Positions 1-12,713 of a DNA stretch of 64,000 nucleotides are shown here, one piece after another. The notes below the pieces were generated by a model. That model saw only the letters and a program-made list of their open reading frames with translations, was not told the origin of the DNA and did not search any database. This DNA comes from Theropithecus gelada (Eukaryota > Chordata > Mammalia > Primates > Cercopithecidae). Location: contig NW_020257933.1 of assembly GCF_003255815.1 (NCBI RefSeq), positions 62,001-126,000 on the forward strand. Direction: 5' to 3'. The number at the start of each line of letters is the position of its first letter. Position 1 is the stretch's first letter. A program made the position numbers and the translations under genes.

Positions 1-13
1 ATATGACAAAACG

Positions 14-215
14 TCTGCTTACTGTCTTGTACTTTGCTAAATGCTCCACTTGCACTACCTCTTTTAACCCTGACAACTGTCTATGTTAGCTTATGTGTGT
101 TTTGTGTTTTCACACTTGCTATACACATGATAAAATAAGACTCAGAGTGATTAAACAACTTGCCCAGAGTTACATAGTTAGTTCAGTCTTTTTCATCACA
201 TGATACTGCCTTCTA
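14..215 (+). mobile_element. MIR SINE fragment
   Basis: The stretch follows the MIR plan on the plus strand: a size/abundance-type opening, then a run equivalent to 'gataaaataagactcagagtgattaa' read in pieces, 'acttgccca' and 'agttacatagttagttcag'. Those last motifs are the usual MIR core and tail signature. It is heavily diverged, with no visible target-site duplication, as expected for this ancient family. Confidence 0.65.
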
Positions 216-1385
216 AGGACCTTGCAATGCAGGTTTTTCTTTTATAATTTACCAAATATAACTTGGTTTGTGCAGACATACCAAGCAATTTTAGCACTCA
301 GGGAACCCTCATTTATCTAGTGCACTACAAGCAGGGTTGTTCTGTCATCTTACCGCTCCGATAAATCACTGCCCAAGGATCCTTGGCAGTTTTTTCTGAA
401 AAGAAAAGGTTTCACATTCTGGCTTAAGTGTTTAATAGAAATGAAGCACCACATGTAACTATGAAGGGCCACATCAACACTTCTAAACCTAAGCATTCTT
501 CTCCCCAGTGCATACATAGGTTCTCATCTGCTAAATAGGGAGCTACACTTGGACTTTTAGCAGTCTTTACAGGCACCATCACTAAAATAGAAATCTGACC
601 ATAAACTGCCTGATTGTTTCTTTTCCTTGCCACTCTTACCTAATCAAAGAAATTCTTTGACACATCTAAACTACTATTCAATACCAGCAAGCCAAATTGG
701 AAAGAAAAAAAAAAAAGTAAATTTACATTTCAAGTGAAAATCTACATGTGTTTTTGTTTCAATCACCTGAAATTTCTTAAGCGAAATTGAGCTCAATTGT
801 CTAAATTCTCTCAGCAATGCAATGCTCAGGCTGTCTTTCGTGATAGTTCTGACTGTGGAATTAACTTTTCCTGATTCACACAGCATCCTTCAATATACTA
901 CTCCAGTGACTAAAGCCTCTCAAGAGGATCATGACACATAAATTTGATATTTCATACTGTTTAGAAAATTGGTTTTGCCTGAGAATGCTTAAACTTAATT
1001 TCTATGAAAGGGAAATTTCTTTCTAGAAACACCCCTCGAAATTTAGCACTTTTCACTTGTGATTCAATAAATGTAAATTTATTGCCATAAAAAAGTAAGA
1101 ATTTTCTTCAAGAATTATATTGCTATCACTTACTTAAAAGAAGAAAAAATTATCAATTTTGTTAATTGTATCCATCAACACTCCCTATCTAGTTGATACC
1201 TCAATTGTGAAAATTTTCTCTCTGTTTATTATTCAGTTGTTCAGTAAGTATTTCTTAACTCCCAAATGTGTGGTACACAAGATAATATTAAAGCCTTTGG
1301 CTTTGTGAAATGGAAAAAAACATAGCTCTGGGCCGCACATATTCTCTCATTTTTAGTGAAATAGTCCACTAAATTTTTAACGTTT
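216..1385. other. Unassigned AT-rich DNA
   Basis: I see no gene, RNA gene or confidently nameable repeat here. The short open frames at 424-633 and 674-886 on the minus strand lack splice context, and one runs through an A-tract. They look like chance frames. Confidence 0.5.
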
Positions 1386-1700
1386 ACAGAAAGTCCTTTA
1401 ATCATTCCTCATTTTCACTACTTCCTTCATCTTCCCTTTGTTTCATCACCACATCAAATTGATTTATAAATTGTGCTTATTATATCTCAGGAGTTTTCTT
1501 GAGTCTAGTCTATTTCATCTGTTCTTATTCAGGGCCTTGTAATTATTTGAAAGAAATACTACAAAGGTCTCCTTGTTGGTCTCCCTTCTACTGCTTTCTA
1601 TCTACATCAGTAGACCACACCTGTTGCAAATCCATATTTCAGCAAGGAGGATATAATTGCCTCCTTTAGTAAAAAGTAATCTGACTTTCTATTGCATACA
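1386..1700. mobile_element. Possible ancient LINE-like fragment
   Basis: The text around 1535-1625 (pieces such as 'ggtctccttgttggtctccc' and 'ttctactgctttctatct') resembles a very old mammalian interspersed repeat in which a 'two-times-ggtctccc' motif recurs. I cannot name the family with confidence and could be wrong. Confidence 0.25.
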
Positions 1701-1844
1701 AATATTGAACATCTAGAACCCATACATAGCTTTGCAAACAAAAATCTTAAATTTAAATAGAAATTTCTCCTTCACTCCCCTTTTTTCTATTATCTTATAT
1801 ATTACCAATATAAAATTTTTATACTTTTCTGAATAATTTCAAAC

Positions 1845-2000
1845 TGTACATATATACAACTGGATATACATATATACAGTTGAAAACATATATATACAGT
1901 ATATATATACTGAAAAACAACTGTATATGTATATGTGTTATGTGTATGTGTGTGTGTGTGTGTATATATATACACACAGTTGAAAACACATATACATATA
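1845..2000. repeat. Composite TA/TG/CA repeat with nested perfect palindromes
   Basis: A low-complexity block of alternating purine-pyrimidine DNA. It contains a perfect 24-bp inverted repeat (1916-1939 pairing with 1985-2008, the latter running 8 bases into the adjacent MER8). Inside the 45-nt loop lies a perfect 22-bp palindrome at 1957-1978 built from TG, TA and CA steps. The short open frames on both strands here arise from this palindromy and are not genes. Confidence 0.85.
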
Positions 2001-2238
2001 CAGTTGTTCCTCAGTATAGGTGGCGGATTTGTTCCAGTAACCTTTGCATATACCCAAATCCGCATACTCAAGTCCTGCAGTCAGCCTGTGGAACCCACTT
2101 ATATGAAAAATTTGGGCCTCCATATACGTTGGTTTTGTATTCTTTGAATATTGAATTTTTCCCTCCGCATTTGGTTGAAAAAATTGAAGATATATGTAGA
2201 CTAAGTCTGTCCAAACCCATGTTGTTCAAGGTTCAACA
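2001..2238 (+). mobile_element. MER8 nonautonomous DNA transposon
   Basis: The left end 'cagttgttcctcagtatagg' and the right end 'gttgttcaaggttcaac' match the two ends I know for MER8, a Tigger2-related nonautonomous element. The internal 'ccaaatccgcatactcaagt' and 'gtggaaccc' also fit. The length of 238 bp is close to the expected ~239 bp. TA dinucleotides flank both ends, as expected for pogo/Tigger-type integration. It encodes nothing itself; mobilisation would have relied on a Tigger transposase. Confidence 0.8.
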
Positions 2239-2291
2239 ATATTTCTTTCTTGCAATAAAATCTTTTTAAAATTAATATTTCCACCTCAACT

Positions 2292-2597
2292 CTTTTTTTT
2301 AATTTTTTTTTTTTTTGTGGTGGAGTCTCACTCTATCGCCCAGGCTGAAGTCCAGTGGCACGATCTTGGCTCATTGCAACCTCTGCCCCCAGGGGTTCAA
2401 ACAATCTCCCACCTCAGCCCCCCAAGTAGCTCAGATTACAGGCATACAACAACATGCCTGGAAAATTTTGTGTTTGTAGTAGAGACGGGGCTTTACTATG
2501 TTGACCAGGCTGGTCTTGGACTCCCGAACTCCAGTGATCTGCTTGCCTTGGCAACCCAAAATGCTGGGATTACAGTCATGAGCCACCGCGCCCGGCC
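2292..2597 (-). mobile_element. Alu SINE, inverted
   Basis: A T-rich head is followed by the reverse complement of a full-length Alu: 'ggagtctcactctatcgccc' at the tail side, and 'accgcgcccggcc' at the promoter side. Many scattered changes point to an older AluS/J-type copy. The open frame at 2317-2640 is the familiar Alu-antisense frame. Confidence 0.95.
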
Positions 2598-3263
2598 CAT
2601 CTCACCTCTTAAATTTAATATACATTCCACCAACCACTAATCTTGCTGAAAAACTTTTAATCACACGTTCTACTTGGTGAGAGCAAGGGACAGGTGGATG
2701 TGGGAGGAGGGGGGAAACAGATCACTTGAGAGGTGAGGGTGTGGCTTCCCACTTCAAATGATAAAAGGAGGTCCATCTCTCTCTGTTTAAGGTCATTTAC
2801 AACCACATTCACTCTTTTCTGTTTTCTACAGTCAAGACAGAATGGAGATATCTTCTGAAACTCTAATAGGATATCTTCTCACTGTCTCACTCCTATATAC
2901 TATCTCTTCTAACCTCTCCTTTTCTTTTCTTTTTTTCATATAAATCTAATTCTTTTTCTTCTGTTCAGCTTTTTTTCGTTACTCCAAGCCCCTTTCCTTT
3001 CTTTGTGAGACATTCTTAAGGGTAGATTCTAGTCTCCTGTCTACTCACTTCTGAATTGACAACATTTGGTCTGTTTTGGAAGTGAAATTACTCATAGTAC
3101 CTTTTGACCTTCAGTTCTCACCTTATTACGGGTTAGTCCATCAGAGCTAGAAATTGAATGAAATGATGCAGGCACAAGGCCTTTCCTTTCGTTTTGGAAG
3201 GTCTAAAACACATTCATCTCTGAACTTCTTTTTTTATTAATTCTTTTTTTAAAATGTAGTTGA

Positions 3264-3557
3264 GGCTGCGCGTGCTGGCTCACACCTGTAATCCCAGCAC
3301 TTTGGGAGGCTGTGGCAGGCGGATCACCTGAGGTCAGAAGACCAGTCTGGCTAACATGGCAAAACCCCGTCTCTACTAAAAATACAAAACTTAGCCGGGT
3401 GTGGTGGAGGGTGCCTATCAATCCCAGCTACTCAGGAGACTGGGGCAAGAGAATCAATTGAACCTGGTAGGCGAAAGTTGCAGTGAGCTGAGATTGACCA
3501 CTGCACTCCAGCATGGACGACAGAGTGAAAAACTGTCTCAAAAAAAAAAAAAAAAAA
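3264..3557 (+). mobile_element. Alu SINE
   Basis: A full-length plus-strand Alu. It opens with 'ggctgcgcgtgctggctcac', carries the 'cctgtaatcccagcacttt' block, and ends in a 19-A tail. Moderate divergence suggests AluS. The minus frame at 3203-3421 lies within it and is not a gene. Confidence 0.95.
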
Positions 3558-5697
3558 GTTGAAATTGCATACAAATTACTTCAAGATAAATGGTGGTAGC
3601 ATACAACTTTCACTAAAATATATAAATGCTTGCTTGCTCACTGGTTGACTCTTGTTTTCAAATGTTGAAGACAGAAACGCTGCCTTTTCTAGTAAGGTAC
3701 ACAAAAACCAACAAGATGCTTTAATTGAATCATAATCTTTTTAAGGCTTCAAATTTATCCAGCAGCTCACTATTTTTTTTCATGGAATGTTTATATGCAT
3801 TTTTTTTTCATTATCAGTACTGTAACATTTCAAGCTTAAACTCTATAGTACCATTTTATATACCTTTTAAAAATATTCATTGTGAAACATTTATTTGTAC
3901 TTTTTTTTTTTACAAGGCCCAATAAAAAAGATAAACCATTAATGGAAAAATTAGAACTATTAACCTGTAATAGTCATTCTGTCACTGGCACTATAATTGA
4001 ATTAAAATATGCATCAGTGCATCACAGACTCTTCCATTTACTCAACTAGTTTTTTTTTTTTTTTTTCATGTAATGGAAAGATTAGGTATTCTCAGGCACT
4101 TAATGTTGAAATCACTCCTTCGGATAATGAATCTTACAACTAAAAACAGTTAATGTAATACTAAAGCTATGAAATAGAAAGAAATATATTTTTTGAAAAA
4201 ATTTGCTAACTCATAAAATGGAAAATATGATCCCAAGAATTTAGAGCTTTCATTTTAGGAGAACTTTATGGAGAAAATGGTGTTAGGACCCCAGCTGTGG
4301 TTTTTAAAAAGACATTTATTTTAATTTAAATTCAATCTATTTTTACTTTAATGACAGTGCCGGTGGCTATTTTATGAACAGTTGCTTAGGTTCAAATTAC
4401 AATGTAACTTTCTAATTAAAAAGTTTAATTTCTTTCTAACTGTAGTAAAAAATAATTACATTCTGTGAGTGGTTCAAAAAAATTCTTAGTTGTTTCCCAT
4501 ACATTCACTGTTTGTTAAATTCTCATTGTGAGAAAAGTGTTGATTAAAATGACTCCAAGGGTGTATATGTAGATTTCTTTATTGAATAAAAGTTCTCATT
4601 TTTTGTATGCTCAAAGAATATTATTTTTGAAATTGTACATTATTTTACAAAATAAAACAGCTTGAAGACGGATATATGTTCATTTATTTACATGCTTTTG
4701 GTGATAACATGAGCTGTTATTTCTAAAGCATTTTTCAGTATTTTTGAAACTTTCCCTGAAGCTGTGTTATTGATGGAGCTCAATAAATTTCTAGTAGAAA
4801 ACTGGCTCTTCTGGAAGGATAACACTTAGTCCTACTAATAGAATATTATCTTTTGTACTTACAATGACAAAAAATAACATCAATCTGGACTAATATATGC
4901 AAGCCTCCTACTTCCTAAACTATATACTTTTTTCCTTTGGATTTCAGATCCCATCTAATAGCATATTTTGTACTTTCAATGAGAATACCTTTAGCATTGC
5001 CCTTTGTTAATCAGTATACTCTCATATTTAGCCATTAAACTATATTTTAATTCATATAGATATGATTTTTCCATTTTCACTTGACAATTATAGTCAAGTA
5101 TTCACCCTGATTATTCAATGTGTTGGGGCAGACCAAATGGGTCCAGAATAAAGAACTGAGGCTGATCGAATTGTGTGAGCTATTCCCTTTATGAGGGATA
5201 GAACTGAGTATAGATAATGGGGAAGAGTTTAAATCCAGAGATTTCACATTATATTTATGATGTAAAGACAGGCAACTGCTAGTCTTGACGTGAAATAAGA
5301 ATATGCAAGATCCAAACTAAAGTAAAAAGGGTATCTGAGACTGCTACACTGTAGCACATTAACAGTGAGCTGGGAATTGATGATATTAGATTTAATCAGA
5401 CAGGCAGTTTTTTTCTACCATGAATTCATTAGCAATTAGTAGCATACCAAAGAGCCTTAACCTGAAACTGGCTGCACAACAAAACTCAGTGTCCTTCAAG
5501 TCAGAAGGGAATTGAGGATACCTCTGAGGCAAGGATTCAAGTATTAAAAACAAAGAAAAGGACAAAAAGTCATGATAAGCCAGTAATGTAATACTGGATC
5601 ATTACACCCAGTTCTTACTGGGATTTTTCATTCTCACTGGCCATAATTTTTTCCCCTAAGTACTATTTAGTTACACACTTTCACAGTAAACCTTGTT
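3558..5697. other. Unassigned AT-rich DNA
   Basis: Homopolymer T tracts occur at 3899-3911 and 4051-4066. I see no repeat I can name, no splice-bounded open frame and no RNA gene. The open frame at 3725-3925 is phenylalanine-rich because it reads T tracts. Confidence 0.5.
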
Positions 5698-6069
5698 TTT
5701 TATTTTTTATTTTAAGTTCCAGGGTGCTTGTGCAGGATGTGCAAGTTTGTTACATATGTAAACGTGTGCCATGGTGGTTTACTGCGCCTAGCAACCTATT
5801 ACCTAGGTATTAAGCCCCACATGCATTAGCTATTTTTCCTGATGCTCCCCCTCCTCATGCCTGCCACCCCCACAGACCCCAGTGTGTGTTGTTCCCTTCC
5901 CTGTGTCCACGTGTTCTCATCATTGTTCAGCTCCCACTTACAAATGAGAACATGTGGTGCTGGTTTTCTGTTCCTGTGTTAGTATGCTGAGGATAATGGC
6001 TTCCAGCTCCATGCATGTCACTGCAAAGGACATAATCATGTTCCTTTTTATGGCTATATAGTATTCCAT
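5698..6069 (-). mobile_element. L1 3' end, strongly 5'-truncated
   Basis: The reverse complement of a primate L1 3' end: the T-rich tail side, then 'ttttaagttccagggtgctt', 'gtttgttacatatgtaaacg' and the end of ORF2 ('ctatatagtattccatg'). Near-perfect target-site duplications flank it: gtaaaccttgtt at 5686-5697 and gtaagccttgtt at 6070-6081. This is a classical ~0.37 kb truncated insertion made by target-primed reverse transcription. Confidence 0.93.
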
Positions 6070-6081
6070 GTAAGCCTTGTT

Positions 6082-9003
6082 ATTATATTTCCTTTTGATT
6101 TTTAATAAAAATATTAATATAATAATGTGTCTTTACATTAAATTAATCTAGTTGTACATGTATAAAACATACCAACTAATCAAATGAAAGTATAAATATA
6201 GATGCAAATATTTAAAATTAAATGTTAATATAAATATTTGTGTTGTACTTTAAACAGACCATGTTGTCACACTGTTAGTCATTTTGCTTCTTCCTCTGAA
6301 AAGCTCAAATTTAAATGTATCTATTTATCTGGAATGAAGTTAGCACATTCATTTAGAATTTACAGATTATTTCACATAATTGATGTGCCACAATATGTTC
6401 AAATTTTCCCCTCTGGTATTTACTTTTTAAATTTTTTCATAATACAAATAGCATTTCACTAAACATCCTTTATCATGTATTTACCTTTATGTATTAATGC
6501 ATTTATATCTATGGGTGAGAATCCCAAGAAGATTGGTAGATCAAAAGTTTGTTGTTGTCTTTTTAAGAAATACATATGTTCAATATTATCAAAAAAAGTC
6601 TCTAATGTGTAAAGTAAGATGACATCTCTACATTAATGTAATTTGCACTTTGTAAAACAATAGGAGAGTTGTGTTTTTATTTGTTAATATCCATTAAAAT
6701 TTGTACTCTTTAGAAGTAGCTTTTTAAATTATTTGTCCATTTTTGATTTCAAGTTGCAAATTTAAAAAATATATTCCAGTTTTTTATCAGTCAGAATTAT
6801 TAGAATTGAACAATGAAAAAATGGCTGAAGTTAAACTGAAAGGAAATACATAGAAAGTATATTGAGTAGCTCAGAATATTTAATGCAAGTCTGATGAAAC
6901 AGGCTAAGAGAGAAGGCAAAGGACAGGAGGAGCTAGACATCTCAGTAGCTATTTCACCATGATCGGTCAGACAAAGACCACACTGCCACTGCCTTTGAAT
7001 GGTGTGCTCAGAATTTACTCTAGTGCCATATGTGAAACTGGGCACTGGTCATGCTGCCAGCACAACTTCGGGTGCTTCTGCCATAGCTACTAATAAAAAT
7101 AAGATTTTGATGTCATCACTATCCTCCAAGATAATCCATGTATTCATCCTTTTGTTAGCTTCTTGTTTGGCATTGATTAATTCAGATTGACCTACTCTAA
7201 TTCATATTCTTGTATTTGTACTTCCTGGTCAGTATTTGAGCTTCCAAGTAGATGGTGATTAAGTTTTTTAATACACTACTCTCTTTACTGGAATACTGGC
7301 TTTATGACCCACCAAACTAACTGTATAGGGGATTCTCCAATTCTAGAATGTGGGCTCAGATACAGTGCATTTGATATTAAAAAAATATATGTTAACCACA
7401 GTTATATTAACCTTACCCGTGCTTCTGAACTGTAAATTATTCCTCTATATTCTATGCTAGGCTTTGTTCATGGAATATATCAATAGATTCACTGTGAAAG
7501 CCCAATTCAAAAAACTGAAAAATAATCTCTGTGAAAAGAGGCAGAATCGTGGCTTCCAAGGTGCTTCTGGGTTGCATATGAGCTGCTAGATTGTATGTAT
7601 TTATGGATATTACTGACCTTGCACCAATTTATATCTTGGTATTATAAAAACACACAGAACCTGAAAATGAGAAAAAAAAGTTATTTGAGCACTGTGAAAA
7701 TTTATTTCTTTTCAGTGTCTTTTATTACTATTACTATTATTCTAGATATTAGAATGCAAAAGACAATTTTTGCTTGGTCATAAGTAAACTTACACAAGTT
7801 ATTTACGATTTCATCCAAAATAAAGTGACAAAACTATGAGAGGCATTTGGGTGGAGTATTTAGTGAGTTTAGGAGAATGCTTACCACACAGAATAGAAGA
7901 GAAGCAAACTAATTTTTCTCTGGTCATTGTCACTTAGAATCAATTTTTCTGTTATTTATGTAGGGCAGCACAACGTTTTGAATTTGCCACTAAAAGGTAA
8001 AATCCATATCTTTTTCCTTAACGATTATGGATCACCCTACACACCTGCTTTTAGCAGATATCTACTTTTCAAAAAGTGAGTATTTGCACATTTGAAGCAA
8101 TGTGTCACATTTCTGCTCCACTGACTAGCATTGCTTTAAGTCTCTTGGATCCCATCATCTTGTGTTATGTCAAATCACATTGGCTTTTCTATGCGACTAA
8201 ATATACAGTGATGGAAGGTGACAGAAGAAATGTAATGCAATATGACACATCAGAAATTTAAAGGGTAAAGAGATTAGCTATTTGGTGTCAAATTAGATAG
8301 GGAATGTCAAATCCAAAATGAATCTGGCAGTCGCTAATGGAGTGAAAGGTACAGTATTCATCCTATCTATGAAACAATGAATTCTAAACTTCATCAGAAC
8401 ATGTTAAGTTAACTCAGAGATACAGTCTGGAACATCAGACAGTGTCTTGGAAGATCATAGGCCTGCACTGCACTTCAAGGTCGTAATGACATTGTTTACA
8501 TACATTTGATCCATATGATTCTTTTTATAGAAAATGTGCAATATTGATTGTCATTGATAATGTACATGTTGTATTTAAGAAATTACGAGTATTAACTATG
8601 ATTTTCCAAAGAGAAAGTAATACAATGGCCTCCTGCCGTGTTATACAGGATGCCATTATTTCACACAAACCAGCAAAAGCATTTTAAACTACATTGAATG
8701 GAATAAGAAGAACCCTTATGATCATGATAATACAAATTTCTGAGCTTTAGTTTGTACCTTTTACTATGTAGATTAAAGTTTTAAAACAGGCATGGTGTTA
8801 GAGGATTTTAACTTGGAAAATAATTTGTAAAAAGTTATATAGATTTATGTTTTGTCCCTCAATGAGATAATGGTAAATGAGGATAAAATAAAGGCTAAAA
8901 CAAATTGCCCATTTCTCTTGTCTCGTGGTTGGTAATACATAGTGATAAAAGATTAGCATTTATCTGTTTTTTCTGCACTTGGCACAGTAATTTTCCTTAC
9001 TTA
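6082..9003. other. Unassigned AT-rich DNA
   Basis: Nearly 3 kb with no repeat I can name. The short frames at 6238-6462, 6999-7190, 7595-7783 and 8076-8261 have no splice sites or recognisable domains. Nothing here supports a gene. Confidence 0.5.
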
Positions 9004-9006
9004 CTG

Positions 9007-9051
<45 letters not shown>

Positions 9052-9343
9052 TGAGACGGAGTCTTGCTCTGTAGCCCAGGCTGGAGTGCAGTGGCCGGAT
9101 CTCAGCTCACTGCAAGCTCCGCCTCCCGGGTTCACGCCATTCTCCGGCCTCAGCCTCCCGAGTAGCTGGGACTACAGGCGCCCGCCACCTCGCCCGGCTT
9201 TTTTTTGTATTTCTTAGTAGAGACGGGGTTTCACCGTGTTAGCCAGGATGGTCTCGATCTCCTGACCTCGTGATCCGCCCATCTCGGCCTCCCAAAGTGC
9301 TGGGATTACAGGCTTGAGCCACCGCACCCGGTCTGCAATATAT
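9004..9343 (-). mobile_element. Young Old World monkey-type AluY, inverted, with AT-repeat tail
   Basis: The body (about 9048-9332) is a well-preserved inverted AluY. Several bases differ from the human AluY in ways I associate with macaque/baboon subfamilies: 'ggccggatctcagctc', 'ccgccacctcgcccggc' and 'aggcttgagccaccgc'. The poly-A tail has become an (AT)n run at about 9010-9047. Target-site duplications ctgcaatatat are present at 9004-9014 and 9333-9343. Low divergence and intact TSDs indicate a recent insertion. Confidence 0.93.
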
Positions 9344-12300
9344 TTTTTTTAAAAAAAATTATATTGTTTTCTACTTATCATGTTACAATTTACCATTTAC
9401 AACTGTCAGTTATCTTCACTAGGGCATTTTAAAATAAAGATTACTGAGGAGAAAACTTCCTACTGTTTAATTGACTTTCACTTTCAAAGAATAATTTTAA
9501 GAAAAAAAACAAACAACTATTAAATTTGGGAGAAAGCAGTTTATCCTGTTCATCTTTATTTTCTCTTTCCCCTTATCTCTTTCTTCTTTATCATCTTGGG
9601 ATTATTGAGCCAAAACAAATGATTCCTATGTTGACATTTAACCCTTTATAAAAGACATAAAAACACTGAAGCTCTAATACTAGACTGGGGCAAATTCTGA
9701 ACTATTTTAATTTTATATTACTCCATAGATTAAAGGTGTAGGGTTATCTAATGAGAAAAGTTAGAAAACAATCTAAATGTAAACAACACACATGGATTAC
9801 TTGCAAATAAGCTACTTCTGCTTTCTATCTTTTGTTAATCTAAAAGGTAATTTTTTGTTGTTGTTGTTGTTTTGTTTGTTTGTTTCTTTGTTTTTTTTTT
9901 TTTTTTTTTAGCAACCAGGGAATTTCTGAGGGAAGGCAGGAATATAAAGAGATCTAAAGAATAAGTAACTGATTGCTCTGCAACTCAGAGTGAATAATCG
10001 TTTGTAAGCCTATTAGGATAAATTTATCAAAGATTAATGAAGGGTATTTTGAGAATTGGAGCTGAGATCATTAGACCACTCTAATTTGTCCTCCCGTTCT
10101 ATCTCAGAATAAATATATCCTAATGAAAATAGAATGTTACTATATTATTAAAATTGGTCCTATATATTTTTCTGTTTGTATGTTTTTCAAGGCAGTTTAT
10201 CAAACGAAATTCACTAAAAGGAGTTTAAAAACTATCACTTAAATGGTCAAATTTAAACAATTTCAAAAAGAAGATAAAAATCTCTAAGCCAAACATTTAT
10301 TTATAGCACTTCCAAATACACTTCTGCAATTGTGGAAACTGCAATCTAAGCAACTTACTTAAAAATTGGGAAATTGTTAACATACTTTTAATGGACATAA
10401 AAAAAGTACAGTAAAAATCACTCAGTGTTCTAGCATGGCCACTTCTTTCTCAGCCTCAAGTTACACTGAGTCACTATTTTTATTCATGCCCACATTTATA
10501 AAATTTTACTTTGAACTTACCTAAATTAACTCTTCAAACATTGTTTTTTGATTTCGATATATATAATTGACCTATTCTATTAACATGTACACAAAAGCTA
10601 TACATCCATTCTTTTAGTAATTTGTAACCAGAAAAATATTTAAATAAAATCCAGTCTTTGGACTATGTTTTGTATGTTTAAACACTTATGACTATGCAAT
10701 AAAATACAACAACAGTAAAATTTTCTTGATAAAGTCACATTCTCTGCAATTAGGACTAGGAGAAGCCCCTGGAAAGCCACATTCCTCCACAACATAAACT
10801 AGCCTGATGTCTTGACTCTGATTACAGAAGTTTATAGATAGAGTTATTCAGAAGACATTTGTGAAGGTGGAACACAGAGATGTCCTGGGATATTCATGCT
10901 CACATGATATCCTGAAGGTATGCGGCAGCTGGGTTTGCTTGATTAGTATGCCTCATTCAAGCAAGGATGATGGGTCTACACAACAGAGTTAGGAAGTGCC
11001 TCTATGCTTGTTAAATCTATGGCTTTTTCAACCTGTAAGGATAATCTCATCATCTACTCCTGCAAATCAGAAGAGAAAAGAGAAAAGAAGAATATAGACC
11101 TACTTTGTAAACCCATAAATTAGAAGAGGAAAAAGACAAGTTGTAGAATGTGAAAGCCCTTCTTAAAATGTACCTCTGGCATACATACACAAAAGATACA
11201 TGTTAATTCTCTTAGCTTTCCTCCGATAAATATAAATTAGAAGACCACACCAAAGGGAAAAGGAATGTAGAAATAGAGTACCTGGCTGGGCCCTTGGACC
11301 TCCACACAAACTGTCTACTGTGGACATAACAGCATTGCTTTGGTAGAAATTTGGACATCTCTGCTAGACCAAACACATTTGTTAGAGAATTATTTGTAGG
11401 CTCCACATTGTTATTTAACAAATGCTAATGGATAGTTTTGGATAATTATATTTACAGTGTTAAAATAATCACCTTTGGTCTGTTTGTCCATGATATATTT
11501 CAAAAGCTAACAACTAGTGCACCATATATTTATATACAAAATAATTCAAATCAAATAACTGAGCGTGGAATGTAGATAAAAATAATATACCTATTTCCCA
11601 CTATGTATACTGCAGTACTTTTAGTATAAATTACATCAGACAAGTTGACAAATAGAATATTTACCTACAACGTGCTTTTCATCTAAACCCTTTAAAAATA
11701 TGCTGGAGATATTCAATAAATAAATACTATTTACTTATCTTTCTTTAAACATCATAATGAAAGTGAGAAAGACAACTATTAACATGAAAGAAACGAAGGA
11801 AACTTTTCTTGTAGAAAAAGGAAGCTTTGGATAGTAAATACTACATAGTAGCTTCTGTATTTTCAGGGACAGTACAGAAGAAAATATTCTCTTAAGTAGA
11901 GCTTTGTTTATAATGTAACTGAAAAAAGTTCGTGAGGCTTTTTAAATTCTACCATATTCCCAATCCTTATACAATAAACTGAAATTTGAAACTTATGACA
12001 ATGCTTGGAATTTAGTTTGAAGTACAGCATACAAATCTCAACTGAAATAGTGAATTCTTCCAAGTATATCATTACAGCTTGATCCAAATTATACACTAGT
12101 TGTGAAAAACTGCCTTTCAAATGTTTTAAAAAATACATTATTTATTTGCTTGTTCAAAGATAGTACATGATTATCAGATAGTATATGATTAGGAAGCTCT
12201 GTTAAAATCATTTCAGCCAAACCCATGGCAAAGTGTTTATAATGTTTGTTCACTGGCATGTTATATACTGAACATTATTCTCCCTATCCAAGGGTACTCA

Positions 12301-12418
12301 ACGTTTATCACCAAATTTTGAACCACATTAACAACTTTAGAGGTTCAAGGTAAATTAAAAATGAAGAAAGCCAAGTGATAAGTTTTATTTTACAGAATTA
12401 AAAGAAATTAAAATCAAA
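9344..12418. other. Unassigned AT-rich DNA with a TTG/T repeat
   Basis: A (TTG)n-to-poly-T tract lies at about 9852-9911. Otherwise no repeat I can name. The frames at 11212-11421 and 11908-12138 (minus) lack splice context and domains. Confidence 0.5.
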
Positions 12419-12713
12419 GGCCCAGCTTGATGACTCACACCTGTAATCCCAACACTTTGGGAGGCCAAGGTAGGCAGATTGCTTGAGCTCTAGAATTTGA
12501 GACCAGCCTGGATTGTAACATGGTGAAACCCTGTCTCTACAAAAAATCAGCCTGACATGGTGGCGTGCACCTGTGGTCCCAGCCACTTGGGGGACTGAGG
12601 TGGGAGGATCTCTTGAACCCAGGAGGCAGAGGTAGTAGTGAGCCGAGATCTCACCATCCAGCCTGCGTGACAGAGCCAGACCTTGTCTCAAAATAAATAC
12701 ATAAAATAAAATA
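12419..12713 (+). mobile_element. Old Alu SINE (AluJ-like)
   Basis: A plus-strand Alu with heavy divergence: 'ggcccagcttgatgactcac' at the start, 'gcttgagctctagaatttga' in the left arm, and a decayed tail of A-rich 'aaataaatacataaaataaa' type. The degree of change fits the oldest Alu class. The minus frame at 12398-12691 is antisense Alu. Confidence 0.9.

Noticed and set aside
1880..2269. Plus-strand 129-codon open frame
   Set aside because: It runs through the TG/TA palindromic repeat into MER8. The tyrosine/cysteine/valine-rich text reflects the dinucleotide repeat.
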